DNA of 64,000 nucleotides, taken from the NCBI GenBank assembly GCA_010015745.1, contig ML978211.1:149568-213567 (forward strand). Direction: 5' to 3'. Positions 47,801-57,834 of this stretch are shown in pieces (position 1 is the first letter of the stretch; every line of letters begins with the position of its first letter). The stretch is from Setomelanomma holmii. Its lineage: Eukaryota > Ascomycota > Dothideomycetes > Pleosporales > Phaeosphaeriaceae. The translations under genes and the position numbers were made by a program. The notes under the pieces were generated by a model. That model made no database searches. It had not been told where the DNA came from and worked only from the letters and a program-made list of their open reading frames with translations.

Positions 47801-48976
47801 ATGGCAAACTTGCCCTATAAGACACCACCGAGCCACCGTCTCACGGTTTCCTCACTCCTCTCCCCCCCCGAAACGAAGCCCTCCGAGTCGTTTGGCTCTT
47901 CAATTGAGCATCTCCCAAAGCTCGGCTCGCCGTTCTCCTCCTTTGATTCACAGCCGTCGCACACTGCGACACGCTCTGTCTTCAATTCCACAATTATGGC
48001 TTACCCAGCCAGCCTTCCGTCGAAGCGCATCGCCTCAAGCTACGCCTCTCCACCAATCTCGCCAGAAGAAGCACACAAGGAGAATATGGAGTTCATGGCC
48101 GAACAAGGTGCGCGCGACCCTCAGTTGTTCGCTTCAGCTGGCGCAGCGGTCCCCATTGCGCCGGATGAACCCTTGTTCCCGCAGGAGTCACAGGAGTCGA
48201 CTGAAGTCGCCTCACAAGATCCTATCACGGAGCACATGAACTCTCCTGAATACGCAATCCTGAAGAGCAAGCCTAACCGCAAGGACTATGAGCTTGTCGT
48301 ATCGTTCACGTCCACTGTCTTCGAGAAAGCCTGCGCAGACCCCAAGTCATGGTGGGCGCAAGAGCGGAAATACGATTCGTACTACGGCAAGCCCACCGGT
48401 GTGCAAAAACGTCCAGCCTTGAAAAAGCTCGCCCCGGCTCCGTCGTCAAGGCCCCGCCAACCAAAGGTCGCTCTGGCTCGCATCATGCATCGTGCTCCGC
48501 GCGTGCAGAAGCCGAAGCGCAGCCCTCTGGCTCAGATCTACGACTCATTCGACGTGTCCACTGCTTCGGCATCTCCGAAGCTTGCGCGACCGGTCACAAA
48601 TCGCGATGACACTGACTATAATGCACTTCCCGACTACTGCCCACCTCTCGACACTGTTCCCAAAGGCAACCCTAAGAGTCTCAAGGCTGAGTGGAAGGGC
48701 ACAATGCTCGATCTTACCAAGGATCCCGATCGACACCACCTTCACGAGGCTGAACTCCACCTCGCCTCAACGCTTCGCCTCAACTGCGCCACCTATCTCT
48801 GCAGCAAGCGGCGCGTCTTCATGGCCCGCATCGAGGCATTGAAGATCGGCAAAGAATTCCGCAAGACAGACGCACAGCAGGCTTGCAAGATTGATGTCAA
48901 CAAGGCCAGCAAATTGTGGCAGTCTTACGACAAGGTCGGCTGGTTCAACCCCGAGTACTTCCGCCAGTACGTCTAA
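47801..48976 (+). CDS. SWIRM domain protein (Fun19-like)
   Basis: Single exon, 391 residues from the ATG at 47801, which is followed by LPYKTPPSHRLTVSSLLSPP. The N-terminal 200 residues are Ser/Pro-rich and probably disordered. The C-terminal about 95 residues are a SWIRM domain: KGTMLDLTKDPDRHHLHEAE, then TLRLNCATYLCSKRRVFMAR, then QACKIDVNKASKLWQSYDKV and GWFNPEYF. SWIRM domains bind chromatin, and this stand-alone form resembles the fungal Fun19-type proteins. A chromatin role is inferred from the domain. No introns and no sign of damage. Confidence 0.82.
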   Translation: MANLPYKTPPSHRLTVSSLLSPPETKPSESFGSSIEHLPKLGSPFSSFDSQPSHTATRSVFNSTIMAYPASLPSKRIASSYASPPISPEEAHKENMEFMAEQGARDPQLFASAGAAVPIAPDEPLFPQESQESTEVASQDPITEHMNSPEYAILKSKPNRKDYELVVSFTSTVFEKACADPKSWWAQERKYDSYYGKPTGVQKRPALKKLAPAPSSRPRQPKVALARIMHRAPRVQKPKRSPLAQIYDSFDVSTASASPKLARPVTNRDDTDYNALPDYCPPLDTVPKGNPKSLKAEWKGTMLDLTKDPDRHHLHEAELHLASTLRLNCATYLCSKRRVFMARIEALKIGKEFRKTDAQQACKIDVNKASKLWQSYDKVGWFNPEYFRQYV

Positions 48977-49685
48977 GGCTCTCCAAGCCTAGCCTTGCCT
49001 CTTTCATTCACGCATTTACGACTTATCCTACGCCTCAATTTGCATTGCATTTGCATTTCACGGTCTGGGTTGCAACCTGCTCTCTAGGATAGATTGAGCT
49101 TTTCACGAGTCCACATTCTGTTGGATCTTTATGTCGCACGATTGCTCTTCATGATCGGTGTTTCCTTGCTGGCACGCAAGGTCCTTTTGGTGGTTTGTAC
49201 GGACAGCCTGGCGGCCGGACTGTCTCGGCGTTTGTTGTATCTCGATGGATTTCATTTGTTCACGGCATGCGATACCCCCAACCCAGCACGAAATGTTATC
49301 GCCTAGCAGCGCGGCAGTCCCCAATCGACTCTGCCAGAGTGCGCAATTGCATCTATCGTTAGGTAGTCTAGAATGAATTGTTACTTATTCTTCACAATTG
49401 TTCCACGATTGCACTCTTGACATGTGCTGTATGCTTCGTCCGCTATCTCCATGCGCTTCGCGTCATAATCAAACCCTGAATGCGTGAAACGGCTTTCGGA
49501 GACCGTGGAGCGGGGATGTGTAAGGTCCGTGGGTGTGGCGCCGCTGGTCACTAATTTGGGAGTTGAGGCTTGGCTAGCCGTCCTCAAACGTGCACTCCGC
49601 CGCGTTCCTCAGCGCCCATCAGCGAGCGACGCTTGTCTTCCGCCTCCAACATCGGACCTGCGGAACGGCGCGGAAAGAAATCGCA
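48977..49685. other. Intergenic between the SWIRM gene and CDC50
   Basis: About 0.7 kb without a recognisable gene. Confidence 0.5.
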
Positions 49686-51216
49686 ATGTCGCAGACGCAG
49701 CAAGTCGAGCATACGGATTCGATATCGAGTCAGGACCCGGCGTGCGAGGAGCCAAAGAAGCACAAGAGCAGGCGGCCACCGAGTAAGCCGCTCCGGACGG
49801 ACGAAGCTGCGCGCAACAAGCATACTGATAGACTTTAGACACCGCCTTCAGGCAGCAGCGATTGAAGGCATGGCAGTACGTACAGCTCGTGGAGGAATTG
49901 TGCGGCGTGGAGGCTAACTGGATTGCAACAGACCTATCTTGACGCCAAAGACGGTCCTCCCGCTGTTCTTCATCGTCGGCGTTATATTCGCGCCCATTGG
50001 TGGACTGCTTCTCTATGCTAGTTCACAGGTCAGTCATCATTGGAACCCATGCAGAAGCGTGCACTCACAGTTGTAACAGGTCCAGGAGATCTCGATAGAT
50101 TATACGAACTGCATCGCCCAGGCGCCCGAAGCAGACATCAACCCACCAAGCACGCTCGCAAACATTCCCGATAGCGATGTATCAGCTACTTTCAAGAAGT
50201 CAATGGAGAAGAAGCCACAATGGGGTCGCGCGCGAGCCCAATATGAATGGCCCTTCTCCGGCGTCAAGAAAGAATACGACGTCTGCATACTGGAGTTCAA
50301 CATACCGAATGACATCAGTCCTCCCATCCTCTTCTACTATCGCCTCACCAACTTCTACCAGAACCATCGTCGCTACGTCAAGTCTGTGGACGTCGACCAA
50401 TTGAAGGGAAAGGCGCGAAGTGCTGATGATATCCGCTCCGGAGACTGCACTCCTCTGAACGTGGATTCCTCGACCGGTCGTCCGTATTATCCATGTGGTT
50501 TGATTGCAAACTCCATGTTCAACGACACGTTCGGCAATCTGACTTTCCTGAACGCTGGTGGTGATAACTCGGACGGTACATCGTTTTACAACTTCACTGA
50601 GCAGGGTACATCATGGGCGCACGAAGGCGATCTGTATGGAAAGACTGCATATAAACCCAAGGACGTCTCCGTCCCACCTTTTTGGGTCGACCAGTACGGG
50701 GAGAGTGGCTACGACAATCTCACCGAACTTCCGAATCTGCACACTTGGGAACCCTTCCAGGTTTGGATGAGAACAGCTGGTCTGCCGACGTTCAGCAAGT
50801 TGGCTCAAAGAAATGACTCCGCGACGCTGAAGACTGGCACGTATCGGCTGACGATCTTTGATCGTACGTCTGCGCCTTTTCTTCATACGCTTACGTGCTA
50901 ACAGCAGTCTAGGCTTCAAGGTCGAACAGTACAGTGGCACAAAATCAATCCTCATCTCGACACGCACCGTCATGGGTGGCAAGAACCCTTTCCTTGGAAT
51001 TGCCTACCTCGTCGTGGGCGGTCTTTGCATAGTGCTCGGTGCCGTTTTCCTTGCCACTCACCTCATCAAGCCGAGGTCAGCCGCAATTCGGTTCAAGCTG
51101 CATGAAGAAGTCACTGACATGGTTGCAGGAAACTCGGTGATCACACCTATCTTACCTGGAATAATGACCAGCCCAGCACGGCTACGACGACTGGACGCAA
51201 CACTGGCGGTGCATAA
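49686..51216 (+). CDS. CDC50: Cdc50/Lem3 family P4-ATPase subunit
   Basis: Non-catalytic partner of phospholipid flippases, required for their exit from the ER and for lipid asymmetry. Six exons: 49686..49782, 49839..49875, 49932..50028, 50080..50863, 50913..51075 and 51129..51216; introns are 49-56 bases and phases agree; 421 residues. Layout is as expected: cytoplasmic N-terminus with RPPNTAFRQQRLKAWQPILT, first membrane helix VLPLFFIVGVIFAPIGGLLL, and a large exoplasmic domain with N-glycosylation sites and family motifs (YYRLTNFYQNHRRYVKS, CGLIANSMFND). The second helix is GIAYLVVGGLCIVLGAVFL, then RKLGDHTYLTWN. Exon 2 codes for only 12 residues. Confidence 0.95.
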
Positions 51217-51756
51217 TCGTCGGCGCCAGCATTTGCTCCGAACGAAGCGAGTCTTACAATCGTTCGTCATCAGCCGTGGGCGTTGTTGCAGTCCAGGTTT
51301 TTGACTTTGTACATTTACCACCTGACCAGGATGGCCTGGAGTTTTGGTGTCTGGGAGAAAGGCTAGACCATAGTCTTCTGCGTTGCTCAATGCATTGGTT
51401 ATCGCTCAATAACGACTTGACCATAATAGGATTAAACTTACGAATCTCACTCAAGCGTCCTGTCAGAACTGTCACCCCACATTATACCTTAGACAAGTCT
51501 CGTGGCAGAAACCGCTTTCATCTGCTCACCGAAGGTCCCAGAACGTCCGAACGGCTATCACAATAAATCTACAGGCACATTCTGAAACCGAGGAATCCAG
51601 ACTGCCTCGTGGCAGCAGAATATAAGTCGCAGATATGTCCTCCAACTTCATATCCAGCAAAACAGTATCCACATTTCCACTCGAAAACATTCGCTCTGCC
51701 GGCAGCGGAACGTAGTATAATTCTTGCATTCTTCGTCTGCTTCCGCTCCCGACTCT
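51217..51756. other. Intergenic at the start of the second damaged island
   Basis: About 0.54 kb without a recognisable gene. Confidence 0.5.
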
Positions 51757-52654
51757 ATGTTCCCGCTCGTCCGCCTTGCCTCGCTAGGCCTCTTGGCCGC
51801 CGCTAGCGACCCTTCTCGACCTACTTTCGACTGCAGCACAGACACCAAACATGCCTCTGACGACTTCCTGCAAGCCATCAAGTCGCTCCATGGCGGTTCC
51901 AACTCGGGTTCGCCCGCAGCACGTGCAGCCCTGGCCTCTCGCGACGGGACCACAGGTCCCATTGCCGTTGACGCCGTGTTCCACATCGTCTCCACAAACG
52001 ACAAGAAGAGCAGCGTGACAAACGACATGCCCAATTCGCAAATCGACGCACTCAACAAAGCCTACGCGCCGTACGACATCAGCTTTAACCTCATCAACGT
52101 GACCTGGACCACCAACGATGCCTGGGCTGTTGGCCAGAAAGCCGATGACGACGAAATGAAAAAGTCTCTCCGCCAGGGCTCCTACCGCACTCTCAACCTC
52201 TACTTCCAGACCGACTTGACCGACGGCGTCCTCGGGCGTTGCACACTCCCTCTCCGCCATCGCAAACGGCAAACAAGACCCTACAGTCTACTTCAACGAC
52301 GGATGCAACATCAACGCGCAAACCATGCCCGGCGGCCCGATGAACGGGTACAACGCTGGTATGACAGCCGTACATGAAACAGGGCACTGGATGGGGTTGT
52401 TGCATACCTTTGAAGGGTACAGCTGCGATGGGCCCGGTGACTATATCGACGACACGCCCGTTGAAAAGGAAGCGACAGATGGGTGTCCGACGAGCCCTGC
52501 GAAGCGCAGTTGTCCCGATCAGCAGAAGGCGGATGAGAGCGATTCAATCCATAAGTACATGGATTATAGTATTGATAGTTGCTATGAGGGGTTTACGGCG
52601 CTGCAGGTGGATCGGATGAGGAGTATGTGGGGGATGTATCGGGCGGGGAATTGA
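51757..52654 (+). pseudogene. Secreted M43-type zinc metalloprotease, one frameshift
   Basis: Resembles the fungal extracellular metalloproteases of the pappalysin (M43) group. The first frame begins with a signal peptide (MFPLVRLASLGLLAAA) and runs through the prodomain-like region to LNLYFQTDLTDGVLGRCTLP. The rest lies in another frame from about 52,250: DPTVYFNDGCNINAQTMPGG, the zinc site HETGHWMGLLH, conserved cysteines, and YMDYSIDSC with the Met-turn. The total length, 898 bases, is one base off a multiple of three. No GT-AG pair can bridge the change, which occurs within a few codons near 52,247. Everything else looks functional. A sequencing error cannot be excluded. Confidence 0.7.
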
Positions 52655-53772
52655 GGGTAAGGATGAAGATTGGACGGGTAGGTTGGATGAAGTTCTTGTT
52701 TGGCTTAGATTGTGTTGTTTCTGCGTGTTGGCTTTGTGTTGTATGTATTTAAGGTTTTGTATGTAGAATCTTTCGTTATTGCGTGTGTAATTCAGTTGTT
52801 TTGCATCGACTTTGCGTTACTCACTTCTTTGCTTTCTGTGTGCTCTTGTTGGTGAGATCTGCTTGCCATTAGCTGCGTCATTCAAGAGATCGGTTGCGCT
52901 TATCATAGACTCAATCTCAGGGTCTGAACAACATTCCTCTCCACACTTTTCAAATCTATAACGATTTGGGCCTTGCCCAGATCCACTCTAGTACGAGTTG
53001 GGATAGCTCATGTACGCCCATGTATATAAGCAGTTCTGCCCACCTCAGATAGTCAATTAAGCGCAGTCCTCCCACTCCGTACTGTTACAAAATATCCTTA
53101 CCTTCCTTCAATGCCATTTTCCGAAGTCGTTCGCAAAATTTGCTCGCCTTCCATATTCCAATTCCCTTCACCACTGCTAAATTCAGGATTTCAATGTAGC
53201 GACTGCATGAATCAATCATGATGACGCCTGTAGACCGGTGGTCACGGCCGAGATGAAGTTGGACTCGCCGAGACACGTGGGGAAATCTAGAACCCAAGTC
53301 GACTTGCAAGCTGACAGCTCGCATGATGAGATACGGGTCTCGACCCTCGTAGGGAGAAACAGCATAACCGGCCAGCCCTACGCAGGTCCTGTGCGACCGG
53401 AAAGAGTTATACTGCCAAGATACAATTTTAGCGTCATGGTTCCCGATGCTGAAAGTCACACCACTACGTCGAGGTTGCAAATCACTTGATCGGAGCGAAT
53501 AGACCGACACTTTATAGGGTCAAATCCATTCTCGCCCCATACAGAGTCTCAACATGGCTTTGGTTACCAAGCGGTATGTTATCGCCAAAGATGAGGCGGC
53601 TTCCGAGATCAGCTTCCCATCGAACCTGTCTACATCCCGATGCTCATATTCCGCGCCTTTAGTCAGCTCCATGTACACTGTAAACAGGTGAGAAACAACA
53701 CGATGGAATTTGTCTTGTGATAAAGTTTGCCTTCCTCGAAATCTGCTGTCTCCAAACCTAACTTTCTTTACA
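52655..53772. other. Intergenic with a weak antisense open frame
   Basis: About 1.1 kb. A TATATAAG element lies at 53023..53030. On the minus strand an open frame of about 280 codons from 53,906 to 53,085 is interrupted by a single TGA near 53,517 and partly overlaps the start of the lactamase-like gene. No domain is recognised, so it is not called as a gene. Confidence 0.35.
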
Positions 53773-54918
53773 ATGCCACGTGTGCAAGGAAATTGTGACG
53801 ATCGCTTCAAGAATGCCAAAAAGCTACTACAGCAATACATCGACTCGGGTGAAGAGCTCGGAGCTTCTATCGTCTTGAACGTCGACGGGAAGAACGTCGT
53901 GGACATCTGAGGTGGCTACGCCAACACAAAACGCACTCGACCATGGGATGAAAACACAATCACCAATGTCTGGTCGACCTCGAAAACCGTCGCCAGTCTC
54001 GCAGCTCTGATGCTGATTTCTCGTGGAATCTTGGAACCCAATGAAAAGGTGTCAAAATACTGGCCCGAGTTCGCAGCGAATAGGAAAGAAAACATCGAAG
54101 TCCGGCATATCCTGTTGCATACCTCAGGCGTCTCGGGATGGGAGAAAGATGGGACGTTAGAAGACTCATACGATGTCCCAAAAGCGACCGCTCTCCTAGC
54201 AGAACAAGCTCCCTTCTGGACACCAGGTACTGCATCGGGGTACCACTCTCTCGCACTAGGCCATCTGATCTCAGCCCTGACGCAGCGCGCGACAGGAAAG
54301 TCACTCAAGCAATTCATCGCAGAGGAGATTGCTGGCCCGCTCGATGCCGACTTTCAGCTCGGTGCTGCAGAGAAAGACTGGCCGCGTGTAGCGGAAATTA
54401 TACCACCGCCGTCTCGGGGTCCTCCTGCAGCGATGGACCCGTCTTCCGTGCCTATAAGGTCCATGGCGAATCCTTTGGTTAAGGCCGAAATTGCGGGCAA
54501 CGAGGGGTGGAGACGAGCAGAAGTTGGTGCGGCAAATGGGCATGGTAATGCGAGGAGTATCGCACGCATGCTCTCGGCTGTTTCCCTGGGTGGCGAAGTC
54601 GATGGCAAACGTCTTCTGTCGCCTGAAACAATCGGAATGATCTTCCAAGAGCAGGCACGAGGTACCGATCTCGTGGTCGGTGAAAACCTGAACCACGGTA
54701 TTGGTCACGGTTTGAACACTAGAGGCACTGATCTTGCCCAGTTGCCAGAAGGAAAGATATGCTTGTGGAGAGGATGGGGTGGATCCATGGTTATCATGGA
54801 TGTGGAAAGAAAGGTGACGGTCGCTTATGTGATGAACAAGATAGAGAAAGTCGGACTTGGAAACGCTCGAACGAAGGTGTATATTAAAGCCGCGTATGAC
54901 GCTTTGAACGCGATGTAG
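53773..54918 (+). pseudogene. Serine beta-lactamase-like hydrolase with one in-frame stop
   Basis: Member of the class C beta-lactamase-like family (esterases and transpeptidase-like enzymes common in fungi). From ATG 53773 the frame is open for 45 codons to KNVVDI, then TGA (53908..53910), then stays open in the same frame to 54918. If the stop were read the product would be 381 residues. Family members usually have VDIWGG here, so the stop replaces a tryptophan codon. The Ser-x-x-Lys nucleophile motif (STSKTV) and the Tyr motif (SGYHSLALGHLIS) lie after the stop, as does a late LWRGWGGS motif in the KTG position. No intron can remove the stop without removing the nucleophile. A product restarted downstream would begin at ATG 54010, after the nucleophile. 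Confidence 0.75.
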
Positions 54919-54965
54919 CTTCCAGTGACTCATTCCTATTACCATAACAACCACATTATCCACAA

Positions 54966-55632
54966 TCATTGCGGACCCGTGTTCTTAGCTTTCCTCACTT
55001 CCCTGCACCAAACAAACCACGCCTTATCCAAAACCTCCTCAGCACTCATCTTTCCAGTCCTAATCCCGTGCAAATCCTCACACTTTACATAATCCTTCAC
55101 ACCTCTCAGCCTCTTCGTCTGCTGTGTTGGGAAGAATCCCGTCGGCGCATAATACTCGAACACGGTCATGAATTCGCCATCACCAATCACTTCCTTCTCT
55201 TCACCTTCCAGACCCAAAGCTTTAGTCAAATTTAAACCCGCTGGACACGCCGTCCACGTATGCGGCACGCCCGGCGCAATAAGCACCATCTTCTTGGGCG
55301 GTATAACATACAACTCCCCAAGCAAGTTCAACGAGTCCAATGCCGTATGGGACGAATATCTTCTCGGTAACGAAGCGCTGCGTGCCATGTTCAGGGCGCG
55401 AGAGATGCACCTGGCGTGGCATACGGGTGTCGACATCAAATTTATAAGCACCTTGGGGACCGCAGAAGGATAGCGTGGTGTCAGGGGAGAGAGTGTGGCC
55501 TGGGTTGAATTCATAGAGGCGTCCCGGGATGTTGACTTCAGGAGGGAAGGCGTCTTTGCCGGAAGAGCTGGTGCCGTGGACGATCCGGACGCCGTTGACG
55601 AGAGTGAAGCCGTAATCATATGTTGTTGACAT
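54966..55632 (-). pseudogene. Cupin-like protein, one frameshift
   Basis: Begins at ATG 55632 (MSTTYDYGFTLVNGVRIVHG). The frame runs through a beta-rich domain (LSRPEHGTQRFVTEKI) to about GIGLVELAW near 55,315. The expected continuation, GELYVIPPKKMVLIAPGVPH and then GDGEFMTVFEYYAPTGFFPT, lies in a second frame ending at 54,966. The two frames overlap over a long stretch and the change needs one base; 667 bases is one more than a multiple of three. No intron fits. Paired beta motifs with histidines suggest an RmlC-like cupin; enzymatic role unknown. Its end lies 47 bases from the end of the lactamase-like gene, tail to tail. Confidence 0.6.
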
Positions 55633-56025
55633 TGTTGTTGATAGGTATGCTTTGTGTGAGTGTGATCTGGCGTTGGGACAGCGGTATGCTCGTGACTGAG
55701 GAAATACTAGTTCGAGTTTGTAAGTATCGCGTGACCAATGCTTCAAGAAATGGCTTCTCAAGAATATGAAAGGTTTCATTACTTCATCACGGCACAAATA
55801 CATTACCGCATAGTTGCACGAGAAGACTCTATCTTGGATGTTCGGCTGCTGCTCCCATTGCCGTGAAGCGCAACCGCCGCCCGCCGTGAAGAGCAAATGT
55901 CGAATATTCTCCACGATAGCACCAATACCAGACCCGCCATAGCTTACTATGACTTTTAGACTAATCAGGCTGGGTTTGAACTACAGTGGAGATGTGATCG
56001 CGCTATGTGACGGCCAATCGGTCTC

Positions 56026-56228
56026 GTTCAGCATATGTACCCAATCATCGGATGTGGGCTCGCCTCCGTTGGGTAGCTGCACCTTCTCGATACAAGCTGC
56101 CGATATTCTGCAGGAACGGGCCTCTCCCGTAGCAAAGACGTTTGAAATGATGTCTTGCTTTCAAATGCGATGTCTTGGCTGAAGATGTTGAGTTTGTGGT
56201 CTGTTAGTTTGTCAGCCGTGGTGCTCAT
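56026..56228 (-). pseudogene. Short open frame, possibly shifted, unknown
   Basis: Starts MSTTADKLTDHKLNIFSQDI at ATG 56228. A better-looking continuation in the next frame (DIISNVFATGEARSCRISAA and onward to about 55,970) suggests one shifted base near 56,150. No domain is recognised. It diverges from the epimerase-like remnant by about 100 bases. Listed because the upstream ATG and composition look gene-like, not because a family is known. Confidence 0.25.
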
Positions 56229-56331
56229 ACGATTGCGTTAGAAACGCAGCAACGAGGTCTCTACCAATATAAATTGCTTGAAGACCAAGCTGCTCTTGTT
56301 TTGCCTTCACACAAAATACCAATTCGATCAC

Positions 56332-57370
56332 CATGATTTCTGCTAGCAAAATCTTCCTCATTGGTGCTGGCTACATTGGCGGTGAGATCTTGGACTTGCT
56401 GCTCGCTGAAAAGTACCAAGTTACTGCTCTCGTACGTCGAGAAGCTCACGCTGCTGAACTTCAGGCTCTCGGAGCATCTACAGTACTCGGGAGCCTAGAT
56501 GACGGCGACCTTTTGGCACAGCAAGCGTCGCAGTCTCACATTGTGATTCACTCTGCTACGGCCGACCACCAAGTCTGTCGAAGCTGTCCTCAGAGGAATG
56601 AAGCAACGTGCCGAACCCGGACAGAAAGCGATATACATCCATACCAGCGGCGCAAGCGAACTCAGCGATGACGCTAAGGGCGCTTTCAAAAGCGATAAGG
56701 TCTTCCCGCGACGACAGACCAGAGGACATTGATGCTTTGCCCAACGATGCACCACACCTAGAAGTCGATCTTGCAATCTTAAGAGCGCGAAAAGAGCTCG
56801 GAAGTAAGGCGAAGATAGCAATCGTGTTGCCACCTGCCATCTATGGCGTCGGCTCGCGTGGGAACCGCCTTTCCATCCAGTTCCCAACCATGGCGCGGTG
56901 GGTTAAGAAACACGGTTTCGCCGGACATGTCGGCAAAGGCCTGTCTACGTGGTTGCTGGTCCATGTTGCTGATATAGCAGGTGGCTATCTTACCATACTT
57001 CAGTGGCTCGAGCAGTCTAGCAGTACAGATTCGATCACTGCAAATCCGTATTTCTTCGTGGAGAACGGCAAATAATTGTCTTGGGGCGAGGGCGCTGCGG
57101 AAATAGGAAAGGCGTTACATGCTGCCGGGAAATTGAGTCTCCAGAACCAAGGCCAATCACGAAGGAGTTGTATGGTGATCTGTTTGTCGAGTATACAAGG
57201 CGAGTCGTTGGTTTGAATGCAAGAAATGAGGCGATCAGGTTGGAAAGCTTGGATGGCAGCCAAAGGAAAAGTCAACGCAGAGGTCACTGAGCGAGGATGA
57301 GATCCCGATCATACTGAAAGAGGAAACTTTTAGTGGTTACGCTGCGCCAGTGGCTTTCGGAGCGAACTAA
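56332..57370 (+). pseudogene. NAD(P)-binding epimerase/NmrA-like gene, heavily decayed
   Basis: Starts with a Rossmann nucleotide-binding motif (KIFLIGAGYIGGEILDLLLA), followed by VTALVRREAHAAELQALGA. The frame then changes near 56,566 (continuing SVEAVLRGMKQRAEPGQK and IYIHTSGASELS), and changes again near 56,708 (DDRPEDIDALPNDAPHLEVD, then IAIVLPPAIYGVGS, a family substrate-loop motif). After VENGK a TAA (57,073) stands where a Glu codon is expected before LSWGEGAAEIGKALHA. Two more shifts near 57,135 and 57,255 are needed to reach the end, EEIPIILKEETF-like and PVAFGAN, at about 57,370. With at least four frameshifts and one stop, this is a clear pseudogene. Confidence 0.8.
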
Positions 57371-57834
57371 ATGACTAGTTAGTCTAATGTTGAAGTCATT
57401 TGTAGACTAAGACAACAAGCCAGCGTACAATTGACCGTGTTCAGGTATTGCTGTGTGAAGCGCAACTCCAGGCGCTCTAGCCGAACGCGTCCTTTGTGCG
57501 TCCGAATGCGGAAACCGCCCACCATGCACAACAAGAACACGGAAGCGAGGAGAGGATGTCGTTCCGGATGTGAGTGGATCGTGTGTAGTCATGTAGGATT
57601 ACAGTGCACTTTTCGTTGCTGTTCATGAATTAAAAGTCGAGTTGAAATCTTGACGATCGATGAATGCGCAATAGAAAAATACAAGAAACTTTTGATTGAA
57701 GAGTAACTGTCAAGTGTCGTGATGAATATTGACATGAAGTGAAGACAATACAAGAGATACAGATACCCATCCTATTGATACGCTAGCCATAATCCTTGCC
57801 CACACTAGCCCAACCCTGCAGCTCAGTACACAAT
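57371..57834. other. Intergenic before the GH17 gene end
   Basis: About 0.46 kb, AT-rich in its right half, probably the 3' UTR side of the GH17-But2 gene. No gene is seen. Confidence 0.5.

Noticed and set aside
30798..53910. TGA read as tryptophan (altered code)
   Set aside because: TGG is used normally for tryptophan and TGA terminates several intact genes here (sugar transporter, RPC2), so a nuclear code change is excluded. The two cases are best seen as nonsense mutations.
54301..54969. Minus-strand open frame of 222 codons
   Set aside because: Antisense of the lactamase-like gene, whose motifs are clear on the plus strand.
28000..57400. Repeat-induced point mutation as cause of the damaged genes
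   Set aside because: The stops are TGA at expected TGG positions (C to T in a CpC context on the other strand) and most lesions are single-base indels. There is no visible excess of TpA or dense C-to-T change as RIP would leave.
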